Assembly (NCBI RefSeq): GCF_022748595.1
Contig: NZ_JALDSX010000040.1
Coordinates: 1-33,184 of the forward strand
DNA length: 33,184 nucleotides
Reading direction: 5' to 3'
From: Brevibacterium sp. ZH18
GTDB lineage: Bacteria; Actinomycetota; Actinomycetes; Actinomycetales; Brevibacteriaceae
Part shown: positions 24,655 to 33,140 of the stretch, one piece after another
How the letters are laid out: every line of letters starts with the position of its first letter
Numbering within the stretch: the stretch's first letter is position 1
The notes under the pieces: model-generated
The model's database searches: none
Told to the model about the DNA's origin: nothing
What the model saw: the letters and a program-made list of their open reading frames with translations, nothing else
Made by a program: the position numbers and the translations under genes

Positions 24655-25008
24655 TCAGACCTCGGGGCGCGGGAGGACGTAGGCGACAACGTCCAGCGGC
24701 AGCGCCCCACCGAAGACGTGGGGGAAAGCTTCGCTGCCAGGGTCCTGCGGATCAACTGGTTCGTCGATGACGCGAAGACCTGCAGCCATGAGGGCGTCTT
24801 CGTCGATGTGCAGAAGCACAAGAGGGGCATTGACCTGCGAGTAGTGGGCCGCCAGAGTCGCATCGACTTGGCTCATGCCACGGCTGCAGTGGATGAATCC
24901 GATGTCATCGACGGATGCACCCAGGGTGGAGCGGTCGTAGAACCCGCTGCTTCTTGCGGCTTGCCAATCAGAGGCCAGCGCAATGTGGAAGAGTCGTCGG
25001 TCGCTCAT
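24655..25008 (-). CDS. DUF952 family protein
   Basis: A 117-residue protein that fits the DUF952 family: an N-terminal LFHIALASDWQ strand-helix, the FIHCSRGMSQVDAT block (about 38-51) and the closing FPHVFGGALPLDVV block (about 95-108). The family has no established function; its fold resembles ADP-ribosyltransferase-like domains, and the conserved HCS and FPH segments could form a ligand site. Its ATG overlaps the stop codon of the DNA methyltransferase gene by four bases, so the two are translated together. The frame remains open far upstream, but that part is only the shadow of the methyltransferase gene. Confidence 0.82.
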   Translation of the reverse strand: MSDRRLFHIALASDWQAARSSGFYDRSTLGASVDDIGFIHCSRGMSQVDATLAAHYSQVNAPLVLLHIDEDALMAAGLRVIDEPVDPQDPGSEAFPHVFGGALPLDVVAYVLPRPEV

Positions 25009-26474
25009 GTCTCGAAGCCCTCGAAGCCCTCGACGCCCTCGACGCCCTCGACGCTGTTCACGACGTTGACCCCGTCGAAGCCCTCGACGACGTTGAGTTC
25101 CGCAAACGTCAGGCCGGGGGCCAACTTCGTCGCCGCGCGGCGGACTCGCTCGGCGGTAAGGCTGCTGATCTCGGGATACGTGTCCGCGTTCGAGGTGCCC
25201 GCAGCTTCCGTGTCGGGGCCGCTCGCAGGGTCCGTGCTCCCGGCGCCAGTGCCACCCTCGGCGCCCGTGGTCACCACAGCCCGAGCATTCTTCGACCGGA
25301 GCGGTTCGGGGATCTGGACGAGGACGAACTTCCGGCTGCCGCCGTCGCGCTGGTTCGCCTCCATCACCGCCTGCGCCGTCGTGCCCGATCCTGCGAAGAA
25401 GTCGAGGACGATCGCCTCGGGGTCGAAGAACGTCTGCGAAGTGATGAGCGTCTTGACCAGCTCGACGGGCTTCGGATAGCTGAAGACGCTGCCCAGCCCC
25501 AGCTCCTCGAGGTCGTTCTGCCCACCCAGAGCCTTGATGATCGAGTAGAGCTTCGAACTGGCCTTCTCCACCGGGGTCACCCGCACCACCGCATGCTTGC
25601 CGGCCTCGCCCCACGGGCGGAGGACGAATTCGCCTGTGGCCAACTTCGCGTCCACCTCGGCGAGCTTCTTCTCGCCCTTGACCTCGAGGATGTCCTCGTA
25701 CATCAGCCGGCGTTCCTGCCCTCGGGCATAGCGGCCGAAGCCCGCACGCAGCACATCGGTCTCGACGAGCATGCGCCTGCCGTCGATGATCTCGAGCTTC
25801 GCCGGTGCCTTCTTCTCGGTCAGGAATGCTCCGGCCCGTTCGGCATCCCTGCCCCAGACGTGGATGTAGTCATGGCCGCGCACGAACGACGGCGAATTGC
25901 CCCCGCCCTTCGCCCGCTGATGGATGAGCGTGCCCAGAGAATTGTGCTCGCCGAAGATCTCGTGGCCCAGCATCTGCGCCCACGCGCTCTCCCCGTCGTC
26001 GAGGTGGAGGAACAGCACCCCATCGGGTCGCATGAGCTCCCGCGCGAGCATGAGCCGAGGCGTCATGAAGCTCAGCCAACTCGCGTGATCGTGCCCGTGA
26101 TCCTTGTACGCCAGGGCATTGCCCGTGTTGTACGGCGGATCGATGTAGACGACCTTGACCCGCCCCCGATGCGTGGCGAGCAGCGCCCGCAGCGCGGGCA
26201 GATTGTCCCCGACGATGAGCAGATTCTCATCGGGGATGGGCACGTAGGGTTCCGCCCGATACCGACACTCGCCGAGGTTGTCCGTGGCCGAATTCGCAAC
26301 GTCGGGTTCGCATCGAGGTGAGGGGCCGCCTCGGCGGGTGAATGATGCACCATTACTGTTGCTGTTGCCTGCACCGCCGTCGCCGTCGCCGGCACCGCCG
26401 TCGTCTGCACCGATGAGGCGGCGTCCGAACGCGAAGGCGGCGGCTTTGCCGGACCAGTCCAACGTGGCCGTCAT
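25005..26474 (-). CDS. Orphan type III Mod-like DNA methyltransferase
   Basis: A 489-residue N6-adenine or N4-cytosine methyltransferase. The catalytic motif IDPPYNTG (111-118) comes before the AdoMet-binding motif LDFFAGSGTTAQAV (357-370), the order of beta-class enzymes such as type III Mod subunits. The middle region (about 120-350) would recognise DNA. No restriction (Res) gene is adjacent, so this seems to be an orphan. Two low-complexity stretches (about 24-50 and 402-431) and a C-terminal Glu-Gly-Phe/Val repeat (about 464-489) look like expansions. The ATG at 26474 has a strong GGAGGAG site; upstream frame is non-coding. The neighbouring oxidoreductase is transcribed divergently from 38 bp away. 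Confidence 0.85.
   Translation of the reverse strand: MTATLDWSGKAAAFAFGRRLIGADDGGAGDGDGGAGNSNSNGASFTRRGGPSPRCEPDVANSATDNLGECRYRAEPYVPIPDENLLIVGDNLPALRALLATHRGRVKVVYIDPPYNTGNALAYKDHGHDHASWLSFMTPRLMLARELMRPDGVLFLHLDDGESAWAQMLGHEIFGEHNSLGTLIHQRAKGGGNSPSFVRGHDYIHVWGRDAERAGAFLTEKKAPAKLEIIDGRRMLVETDVLRAGFGRYARGQERRLMYEDILEVKGEKKLAEVDAKLATGEFVLRPWGEAGKHAVVRVTPVEKASSKLYSIIKALGGQNDLEELGLGSVFSYPKPVELVKTLITSQTFFDPEAIVLDFFAGSGTTAQAVMEANQRDGGSRKFVLVQIPEPLRSKNARAVVTTGAEGGTGAGSTDPASGPDTEAAGTSNADTYPEISSLTAERVRRAATKLAPGLTFAELNVVEGFDGVNVVNSVEGVEGVEGFEGFET
25013..25057. repeat. Five tandem 9-bp repeats at the methyltransferase 3' end
   Basis: Two copies of CGAAGCCCT, two of CGACGCCCT and a degenerate CGACGCTGT follow one another. 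On the minus strand they encode the repeating Glu-Gly-(Val/Phe) tail of the methyltransferase, five bases from the DUF952 start. Changes in copy number would keep the frame. Confidence 0.8.
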
Positions 26475-26511
26475 CCTTCTCCTCCTCCACGATCGGTGCC
26501 AAGATTGCTGT

Positions 26512-28203
26512 ATGAGTATTTCACGAGTGGCCGTAGTGGGCGCCGGGATCGTCGGCGCGGCACTCGCCCGGGAGATCGCCGGCAGGCTCCCCGACGCCGA
26601 GGTGACCGTGTTCGACAAGGCCGAGCATGTCGCCGCACACCAGAGCGGGCACACGTCGGGAATCGTGGATTCCGGGCTCGACGAGGAGCCGGGGACGCTC
26701 GAGGCGACGCTCGCTCGCCGAGGTGTCGAGCTGCTGGTCCCATACGTGACCGAACGCGGCATCCCCTACCGGGAGCGCGGTCAGCTCATGATCGCGCAGA
26801 ACACCGACGAAGCCGACCGCCTCGAAGAGATCGCCGATCGAGCCGAGAAGAACGGCATCCCCGGGGTCCGCCTCGTCGATCGAAAGCAGATGCGCGACAT
26901 CGAATCGCACGCCCGGGGAGTCCTCGGCCTGTATTCGCCGCACACGGCTGTCACCGATTTTGCGGCCCTCGCCGAGGCGCTCGCCTCCGATGTCCGTTCC
27001 GCTGGCGGAACGTTCCGCTTCGGCACCGAGGTCACAGGCTTCGACGTCATGAGCAACGAAGTTCGTGTGCGGTTCCGGAAGGCAGCACATGACTCGCAGG
27101 TCGATGGCGGTGATGATCACTCTGATGCCGGCACTCACTCTGACGACAAGCACGCCGAGGACGACTCACGCGACGAGCAGGTGACCGACGGACCTCGCAC
27201 CTATTACGGCGACGACACCGAGCCGGTCGTCGGGTTCGGTGACGACGTGCGCAACCGCCTCGGCGGTGAGCTGCGTGATCGGTTCGGCGACAAGGACTGG
27301 TTCCGGCAGGTCGAGGACACACTCGGCAGTCTCAACGACAAGCTCTCGAATTCCTGGTCCGGCCGTGGACCATCCACAACTCGCAGTGACAGCGACCGTT
27401 CTGGCCACGATCCTTCACACGCAGGCGGCAGCTCGCCCCATGACAACTCGCCCCATGGCAACTCGCCCCATGGCAACTCGCCCCAAGGCACTCGCGGGCC
27501 CCGTGGCACTCGCGAGACTCACGGGGGCACTGTGTCCGAGGAATCGGCCTCGTTCGACCTCGTCATCGTCGCCGCAGGTCTGCAGGCCGATCGATTGGCT
27601 GTGGCCGCGGGATTCGGCGCCGAACCGCGCGTCGTTCCCTTCACCAGCGACTACTTCATCGTCTCCGAATCAGACCCGGAAGCCGCCGAGGTGGTCCGGG
27701 GCATCATCACATCCGTTCCCGACCCGCACGCTCCGTTCGCAGACACCGCCCTGGTCAGAGGGGTCAACGATGCTCTCGTGCTGGGGCCCAACACCTTCGT
27801 TGCTCTGGGGCGCGAGAAGTACGAGCGGCACGGTTTCGACGTCGGCGACATCGGGTCGACAGTCGGCTTCAAAGGATTCTGGAAGTTCGCGGCGCAGACC
27901 GCTGGAACTGCGGCACGCGGAGCGAAATCGGTCGTCAGCACGTCCGCCTTCGTCGAAGGCGTCCAGAAGTTCGTCCCCGACCTCGACGCTGCAGCCGTCC
28001 GCCCGGGACCCCGCGGGGTCCGGGCTCGGGCGATGGACGCAGCCGGCGCACTGACGAACGAACTGCTGGTGACCACGCGCGGAAGGCTGACCATGGTCAG
28101 GAACGTGCCCAGGGCAGGAGCCACCTCGGCGCTGGCAGTGGCCGAGCACATCGTCGATTCGATCCTCGACGTACCCCGCCCCGGCCAACCCGCGACAGAC
28201 TGA
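26512..28203 (+). CDS. LhgO-like FAD-dependent oxidoreductase with a large insertion
   Basis: A 563-residue protein homologous to L-2-hydroxyglutarate oxidase/dehydrogenase. The N-terminal dinucleotide-binding motif is VVGAGIVG (8-15), followed by the HQSGHTSGIVDSG block; the C-terminal half has the family blocks around FVEGVQKFVPDLDAAAV and a GVRARAMD segment. Typical LhgO proteins have about 400-420 residues. The excess is one insertion of about 150 residues (roughly 194-346) between two strands of the FAD domain: an Asp/His-rich part, an amphipathic charged part, and a Ser/Pro/His/Gly repeat. The enzyme should oxidise 2-hydroxyglutarate or a similar 2-hydroxyacid. The ATG at 26512 has no clear ribosome-binding site. 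Confidence 0.8.
   Translation: MSISRVAVVGAGIVGAALAREIAGRLPDAEVTVFDKAEHVAAHQSGHTSGIVDSGLDEEPGTLEATLARRGVELLVPYVTERGIPYRERGQLMIAQNTDEADRLEEIADRAEKNGIPGVRLVDRKQMRDIESHARGVLGLYSPHTAVTDFAALAEALASDVRSAGGTFRFGTEVTGFDVMSNEVRVRFRKAAHDSQVDGGDDHSDAGTHSDDKHAEDDSRDEQVTDGPRTYYGDDTEPVVGFGDDVRNRLGGELRDRFGDKDWFRQVEDTLGSLNDKLSNSWSGRGPSTTRSDSDRSGHDPSHAGGSSPHDNSPHGNSPHGNSPQGTRGPRGTRETHGGTVSEESASFDLVIVAAGLQADRLAVAAGFGAEPRVVPFTSDYFIVSESDPEAAEVVRGIITSVPDPHAPFADTALVRGVNDALVLGPNTFVALGREKYERHGFDVGDIGSTVGFKGFWKFAAQTAGTAARGAKSVVSTSAFVEGVQKFVPDLDAAAVRPGPRGVRARAMDAAGALTNELLVTTRGRLTMVRNVPRAGATSALAVAEHIVDSILDVPRPGQPATD
27432..27508. repeat. 15-bp tandem repeats inside the LhgO-like gene
   Basis: CTCGCCCCATG(A/G)CAA is present at 27432, 27447 and 27462, followed by a 14-base copy at 27477 and a longer degenerate copy. 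They encode repeated Asn-Ser-Pro-His-Gly units in the insert. Confidence 0.85.
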
Positions 28204-28209
28204 ACTACC

Positions 28210-29661
28210 TCAGCCCGAGTGGCGCTCGAGGAACTCAAAGACCTCGGTGTCGTCGACGCCTGGAACCGCACCGGGCGGGACCGCTGCCAGCAGCGAGGCA
28301 TGCATCTGCGCCGACGGCAGGGACTGGTTCTCCCACTTCTCGGCCAGGTCCTCCGGGGCCTGTCGGCAGCAGGCCGGGTCCGGGCACGACGACTTCGAGC
28401 GGATCGGTGACTCCCGTCCTTCGAACCACTTCACATGCGCGAACGGGACTCCGACGCTGATCGCGAAGTCGCCGCCGGGCAGCACTCGCGCCGTGCACCA
28501 GAACGAGCCCTGCGGTGTGTCCGTGTACTGGTAGTACGGGCTGAACCTGTCGGCGACCCGGAAGACTGTGCGAGAGGTGAAGCGTTTGCAGGCGAACTGT
28601 CCCTCGATGGCTCCCAGCGGATCTGTCGGATAGGGCAGTCCGTCATTCGAATACGCCTTGTGGATCGTTCCCGAGCGATGCACCTTCATGAAGTGCACGG
28701 GCAGGCCGAGGTGCTCGGTGGCGAGGTTCGTGAACCGATGGGCGGCCATCTCATAGCCGACACCGAACATATCGCGCAGATGCTCGACCGAAAGCTCACG
28801 CCGCTTCTTCTCCTCGAGCAGGATCGGCACCGCCGAACTCTGGGGCAGCAGAACAGCGGCGGCCAGATAGTTCGCCTCCACCCGCTGTTGGAGGAACTCG
28901 CTGAAGTCCTTCGGAGAGTCATGGCCGAGCACGTGTGCGGCGAGGCTCGTGAGCAGATGCGAGCGGGGGTCGAAAGCGGCATCCGAGTTCGGAAGGTATA
29001 GGCGCTTGTTCGCGGTGTCGGCGATCGAGCGGGTCGAACTCGGCAGATCGGAGACGTAGTGGAGACTGAAACCCAGCTTCTCCGCGATCGTCGCAGTCTG
29101 CCGCTGAGAGACGGTTCCCGATTCGTAGCCGGCCAGTTTGAGCAGTTCTGCTGCCTGGTCCTCAAGGGCGGCGAAGTAGTTGTTCTTCTCGCGCATTCGC
29201 TCCCGCAGCTCACGGTTGGCCCGCCGCGCTTCCTCCGGCGTCGCCGCGCGCCGTTCGAGCACTTCGCCGAGCTGTCGCTGCAGTCCGACGATGGCTTCGA
29301 GGGCATCGGCGGGCAGCGATTTGATCCGCACCTGCGGCAGCCCCAGTGAGGAATACATGGGGGAGGCCTGATTGCGTTCGGCCTCGAGTTCGAGGGCTTG
29401 CCTGTCATCGACAGGAGTGGGATCGATGAGCTCCGCGACATCGGTCTTCAGCGCCTTCGCAATGGCCGAGAGGAGCGTGACAGAAGTTTCTCGCTTACCG
29501 TTCTCGATCGTCGAGATCTGGGACGCTGCACGGCCCACTTTCTCGCCCAGCTCGTTAAGCGTCAGGCCCTGCTGTTTTCGAAAAAAGCGGATTCTTCTGC
29601 CGATACTGAGCGTGTCCGCCTGCTGTTCGTCGTCCTCGACATCTGCCTGATTGCTTGTCAT
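28210..29661 (-). CDS. ramB: RamB-type regulator of acetate/glyoxylate metabolism
   Basis: A 483-residue XRE/ScfR-type regulator. An N-terminal helix-turn-helix (about residues 20-75, with GLTLNELGEKVGRAASQISTIENGK) is followed by a charged coil, an ImmA/IrrE-like domain (about 215-330, without an intact HExxH zinc site) and a C-terminal domain with cysteines (CPDPACC) found in RamB and related short-chain fatty acyl-CoA regulators. In Corynebacterium, RamB represses aceA and aceB and controls other acetate genes. Here it is divergent from aceA and precedes aceB, which supports the same role. The ATG at 29661 has GGGAG five bases upstream; a GTG eleven codons earlier has none. Confidence 0.88.
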   Translation of the reverse strand: MTSNQADVEDDEQQADTLSIGRRIRFFRKQQGLTLNELGEKVGRAASQISTIENGKRETSVTLLSAIAKALKTDVAELIDPTPVDDRQALELEAERNQASPMYSSLGLPQVRIKSLPADALEAIVGLQRQLGEVLERRAATPEEARRANRELRERMREKNNYFAALEDQAAELLKLAGYESGTVSQRQTATIAEKLGFSLHYVSDLPSSTRSIADTANKRLYLPNSDAAFDPRSHLLTSLAAHVLGHDSPKDFSEFLQQRVEANYLAAAVLLPQSSAVPILLEEKKRRELSVEHLRDMFGVGYEMAAHRFTNLATEHLGLPVHFMKVHRSGTIHKAYSNDGLPYPTDPLGAIEGQFACKRFTSRTVFRVADRFSPYYQYTDTPQGSFWCTARVLPGGDFAISVGVPFAHVKWFEGRESPIRSKSSCPDPACCRQAPEDLAEKWENQSLPSAQMHASLLAAVPPGAVPGVDDTEVFEFLERHSG

Positions 29662-29708
29662 GGCGGCTCCCGTCCGTGCTGTGTGCTGGTTCACATGCGC
29701 TGTGAATC

Positions 29709-29737
29709 AGTATGACAGAACGCCGAAATTTCTGAAA
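29709..29737 (-). promoter_or_regulatory. Likely ramB promoter
   Basis: On the minus strand TTTCAG (29732-29737) and CATACT (29709-29714) are 17 bp apart, a good -35/-10 spacing, and lie about 48 bp before the chosen ramB start. Confidence 0.5.
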
Positions 29738-29750
29738 CCGGAAAATCGGC

Positions 29751-29770
29751 GGTTATTCATTTGAAAAACC
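29751..29770. promoter_or_regulatory. Palindrome in the ramB/aceA divergent region
   Basis: GGTTATTCATTTGAAAAACC pairs at eight of ten positions around its centre. It is about 70 bp upstream of aceA and just upstream of the ramB -35 box, a sensible place for an operator controlling either gene. It does not match the known RamB or GlxR consensus. Confidence 0.4.
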
Positions 29771-29838
29771 TCTATCGACCCCCTTGCGGCCGCGGCAGAC
29801 TGGTCTCACCAACCCCGAACGAGTAGGAGTGAATGACA

Positions 29839-31149
29839 ATGACTGAGAACACCACGCAGAGCAGCTTGCACGATGCTGAGGCCATCCGTCGCGACTGGGC
29901 CACCAACGCCCGCTGGTCGGGAGTCGCTCGCGACTACGAGCCCGAGGATGTTGTGAAACTGCGCGGTTCGCTGATCGAAGAGCACACGCTGGCCCGTCAC
30001 GGTGCCGAACGCCTCTGGAATCAGGTCGCCTCTACCGACATCAAGTCCGGCGACTACGTCAACGCTCTCGGTGCACTGACCGGCAACCAGGCGGTCGAGC
30101 AGGTCAAGGCCGGCCTCAACGCCATCTACCTCTCCGGCTGGCAGGTCGCCGCCGACGCGAACGCCGCCGGACAGACCTACCCCGACCAGTCGATCTACCC
30201 GGCCAACTCAGTGCCGCAGGTCGTCCGCCGCATCAACAACGCTCTGATGCGCGCAGACCAGATCGAGTCCTCAGAGGGCAACAAGAAGGTCGACGACTGG
30301 TTCGCACCGATCGTGGCAGACGCGGAAGCCGGATTCGGCGGCTCGATCAACGTCTACGAGCTCATGCGCTCGATGATCGCAGCCGGCGCGGCCGGTGTGC
30401 ACTTCGAGGATCAGCTCGGTTCCGAGAAGAAGTGCGGCCACCTCGGCGGCAAGGTTCTCGTTCCGACCTCGCAGCACATCCGCACCCTCAACGCGGCTCG
30501 CCTGGCGGCCGACGTCGAGAACGTGCCCAGCCTCGTCATCGCCCGTACGGACGCTGAGGCAGCCACACTCATGACTTCGGACATCGACGAGCGCGATCAG
30601 CGCTTCGTCACCGGTGAGCGCACCTCTGAAGGCTTCTACAAGATCACGAACGGCATCGAAGCAGGCATCGCCCGCGGACTGTCCTTCGCTCCCTACGCGG
30701 ACATGCTGTGGATGGAGACCTCCACACCGGATCTCGAAGCTGCCAAGCAGTTCGCCGATGCGATCCACGCCGAGTACCCGGACCAGATGCTGGCCTACAA
30801 CTGCTCGCCGTCGTTCAACTGGCGCAAGCACCTCGACGATGCCACCATCGCGAAGTTCCAGCGCGAACTGGGAGCCATGGGCTACAAGTTCCAGTTCATC
30901 ACCCTGGCCGGCTTCCACGCGCTCAACTACTCGATGTTCGATCTGGCTCACGGCTACGCCCGCAACCAGATGACCTCGTACGTCGATCTGCAGGAACGCG
31001 AGTTCGCTGCCGAAGAGCGCGGCTACACCGCCACAAAGCACCAGCGCGAAGTGGGCACCGGTTACTTCGACCTGGTCTCGACCGCACTCAACCCGGAGAG
31101 CTCGACGACAGCTCTGGCCGGTTCGACCGAATCCGCTCAGTTCCACTGA
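29839..31149 (+). CDS. aceA: Isocitrate lyase
   Basis: A 436-residue isocitrate lyase, first enzyme of the glyoxylate shunt: it splits isocitrate into succinate and glyoxylate, by-passing the two decarboxylations of the citric acid cycle. The catalytic motif KKCGH (Cys199) and the surrounding [12 protein letters not shown] segment are intact, as are the Mg2+-site residues in DAEAGFGG. I choose the ATG at 29839 because AGGAG is nine bases before it; an ATG two codons earlier would be only three bases from that site. The partner malate synthase gene follows in the same direction after a 389-bp gap, and the divergent ramB gene encodes its probable regulator. Confidence 0.96.
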   Translation: MTENTTQSSLHDAEAIRRDWATNARWSGVARDYEPEDVVKLRGSLIEEHTLARHGAERLWNQVASTDIKSGDYVNALGALTGNQAVEQVKAGLNAIYLSGWQVAADANAAGQTYPDQSIYPANSVPQVVRRINNALMRADQIESSEGNKKVDDWFAPIVADAEAGFGGSINVYELMRSMIAAGAAGVHFEDQLGSEKKCGHLGGKVLVPTSQHIRTLNAARLAADVENVPSLVIARTDAEAATLMTSDIDERDQRFVTGERTSEGFYKITNGIEAGIARGLSFAPYADMLWMETSTPDLEAAKQFADAIHAEYPDQMLAYNCSPSFNWRKHLDDATIAKFQRELGAMGYKFQFITLAGFHALNYSMFDLAHGYARNQMTSYVDLQEREFAAEERGYTATKHQREVGTGYFDLVSTALNPESSTTALAGSTESAQFH

Positions 31150-31538
31150 GTTCGCATCGCCGATTGACTGCCCCCGGTCACACACGGAAGCGGTCGGTCA
31201 CAGGGCCACAGCTGACCGGCGGCCCGTCGGGAGGAATGCACGGCTTGCACCATGAGCCGTGACAGACCCGCCGAGTCGCCGGAGCTGACAGCCCACGGGC
31301 CCGACGGCCCACGCAAAGGGTGAGAGCCCACATGAGCTCGGCGCGGATCGACAGTGTTTTCACGGGGTTTGCACTGTTGATCCGCGCCGTCACCCTCCCA
31401 ACGCACACAACCTCGCAACCTGAAACAGCACCACAGCAAGATCAGCATCACAGCAGCAACACCCGGACCACGACCACGCGGCCGGCAGCATCAGGCCACC
31501 AGATCCACAGCACACACCGACGGGTGAGGAGCAGCCCA
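31150..31538 (+). other. aceA-aceB intergenic region
   Basis: A 389-bp gap with no credible gene. It holds a long hairpin at 31339-31389 and, after it, an A/C-rich stretch of about 140 bases with little secondary structure leading to the aceB ribosome-binding site. The gap is too long for simple read-through operon expression, so aceB probably has its own promoter here, but I could not identify convincing -35/-10 boxes. Confidence 0.6.
31339..31389 (+). promoter_or_regulatory. Long inverted repeat upstream of aceB
   Basis: Two 18-base arms (31339-31356 and 31372-31389) pair at all but one position, which would be a G-U pair in RNA, around a 15-base loop. No T-run follows. It could end aceA transcripts, or act as an operator or leader hairpin for aceB. 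The right side contains TTTGCACTGTT, which resembles the reverse complement of the corynebacterial RamB site (TTTGCAAAGTT) at nine of eleven bases. Confidence 0.55.
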
Positions 31539-33140
31539 ATGTCTTACATGAAGATCAACGCACCACTCGAAACAGGATTCGACACGATCCTCTCGGAGCC
31601 CGCCCTCGAGTTCGTCACCGCCCTCCACGATCAGTTCAGCGGTCGCATCTCAGAGATGCACGCGGCTCGCGATCTGCGCGCAAAGACGATCAGGAACGGC
31701 ACGTTCCCCCGGTTCACCCCTGACACTGCGGGAATTCGGGCGGACCAGTCCTGGAGCGTCGCCGGAGCGACCGGAGCCCCCGGACTCGACGACCGTCGTG
31801 TGGAACTGACCGGCCCTGTCTCCGAACCCGACGTCGTTGCGGCGCTGAACTCCCGCGCCAAGGTCTGGCTCGCCGACCTGGAAGACGCGACAAGCCCCAC
31901 CTGGGCCAACATCATCGGCGGACAGGTCAACCTGTTCAAGGCAGTGCGCGGCACCCTGCCCGGCATCACCAACCGCACCCAGCCCACGATCGGGCTGCGC
32001 CCCCGCGGCTGGCACCTGCCGGAGAAGCACCTGATCTTCGTCGATGACAACGGTGCGGAAGCGTCGGCCTCCGGCGCACTCGTCGACTTCGGCCTCTACT
32101 TCTTCCACAATGCGCAGCGGCTCATCGCCAACGGCTCGGGACCCTACTTCTACCTCCCCAAGCTCGAGTCCTCCCGCGAGGCTCGTCTGTGGAACCAGAT
32201 CTTCGTGTTCTCCCAGGACCGCCTGGGCATCGAGCAGGGAACGATCCGCGCGACGGCTCACATCGAGACGATCACCGCGATGTTCCAGATGGAGGAGATC
32301 CTCTTCGAGCTGCGCGACCACTGCGCCGGACTCAACGCCGCAGGGTGGGACTACCTGTTCTCGATCGTGAAGAACTTCCGGAACTCTCCCGAATGGGTTC
32401 TGCCCGATCGTGAGCACCTGACGATGGACCTGCCGCTGATGCGCGCGTTCACCGACCGCCTTGTGGCCACCTGCCATCGCCGCGGTGCACATGCCATCGG
32501 CACCATGAGCAACCTCATGACCGACCACCCGGACGAGGCCTTCGTCGCCTCAGAGGTGGAGAAGATGCGCGAGATCAAGGCACGCGAGGCGACACAGGGC
32601 TTCGACGGCACCTGGGTGGCCGATCCGGGCCTGGTGCCCGCAGCACTGGAGGTCTTCGACGCGGCGCTCGGCGAGAACCCGAACCAGCTCGAGGAGCATC
32701 GCCGCGACGTCTACGTCTGTGCTGAGAACCTGCTCGACCAGTCGGGTCTCGAGCCCGTCGTCACCGAGGAAGGTGTGCGCCTGAACATCCGCGTGGCCAT
32801 CGGCTACATGAACGAATGGTTGGGCGGAAAGGGCAACGTGGCGCTCGAGAACCTGCTCGAGGACGCGTCGACCGCAGAGATCAGCCGTTCGCAGATCTGG
32901 CAGTGGATCCACCATTCGGTGACGCTGGACAACGGTCAGCAGCTGACGCGGAACCTGGTGGAACGGTACATGGGCGAAGAGCTGGCGCTCATCGAACGCC
33001 ACCCCGCCGATCACTTCGCCGAGGCGGTCGAGATCTTCCGCATGAGCGCACTGGAGGACGAGTTCCCCGAGTTCTTCACGATGCCCGCCTACGACGAGCA
33101 CCTCGTCGACCGGGTGTCCAAGGGAGCCGTATTCGCCTGA
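31539..33140 (+). CDS. aceB: Malate synthase A
   Basis: A 533-residue malate synthase of the A type, which condenses glyoxylate with acetyl-CoA to malate, completing the glyoxylate shunt begun by isocitrate lyase. The family signature is visible as DHCAGLNAAGWDYLFS, and catalytic-site segments LRPRGWHLPEKH and DLEDATSPTWAN are intact. The length agrees with the A form (about 530) and not the G form (about 720). The frame runs upstream for 73 more codons, but that part is low-complexity; the ATG at 31539 has GAGGAG seven bases before it. Confidence 0.95.
   Translation: MSYMKINAPLETGFDTILSEPALEFVTALHDQFSGRISEMHAARDLRAKTIRNGTFPRFTPDTAGIRADQSWSVAGATGAPGLDDRRVELTGPVSEPDVVAALNSRAKVWLADLEDATSPTWANIIGGQVNLFKAVRGTLPGITNRTQPTIGLRPRGWHLPEKHLIFVDDNGAEASASGALVDFGLYFFHNAQRLIANGSGPYFYLPKLESSREARLWNQIFVFSQDRLGIEQGTIRATAHIETITAMFQMEEILFELRDHCAGLNAAGWDYLFSIVKNFRNSPEWVLPDREHLTMDLPLMRAFTDRLVATCHRRGAHAIGTMSNLMTDHPDEAFVASEVEKMREIKAREATQGFDGTWVADPGLVPAALEVFDAALGENPNQLEEHRRDVYVCAENLLDQSGLEPVVTEEGVRLNIRVAIGYMNEWLGGKGNVALENLLEDASTAEISRSQIWQWIHHSVTLDNGQQLTRNLVERYMGEELALIERHPADHFAEAVEIFRMSALEDEFPEFFTMPAYDEHLVDRVSKGAVFA

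Noticed and set aside
25009..25614. Upstream extension of the DUF952 frame
   Set aside because: The extension is the methyltransferase gene read in another frame; the DUF952 domain starts at the ATG that overlaps the methyltransferase stop codon.
27432..27508. Tandem repeats considered as a CRISPR array
   Set aside because: The units are contiguous 15-bp direct repeats without spacers, lie in frame within a gene and have no cas genes nearby.
25005..28203. Methyltransferase, DUF952 and LhgO-like genes considered as a phage-defence island
   Set aside because: There is no restriction, nuclease or helicase gene, the LhgO-like protein is metabolic, and base composition does not differ from the surroundings.
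29706..29717. TGTGA-containing sequence upstream of aceA considered as a GlxR/CRP site
   Set aside because: TGTGAATCAGTATGACA lacks the second TCACA half-site and has the wrong spacing for the TGTGA-N6-TCACA consensus.
31150..31538. Extended aceB reading frame from 31320
   Set aside because: The extra 73 residues are a Thr/Gln/His-rich stretch without homology, and the strong ribosome-binding site is at 31526-31531, before the ATG at 31539.
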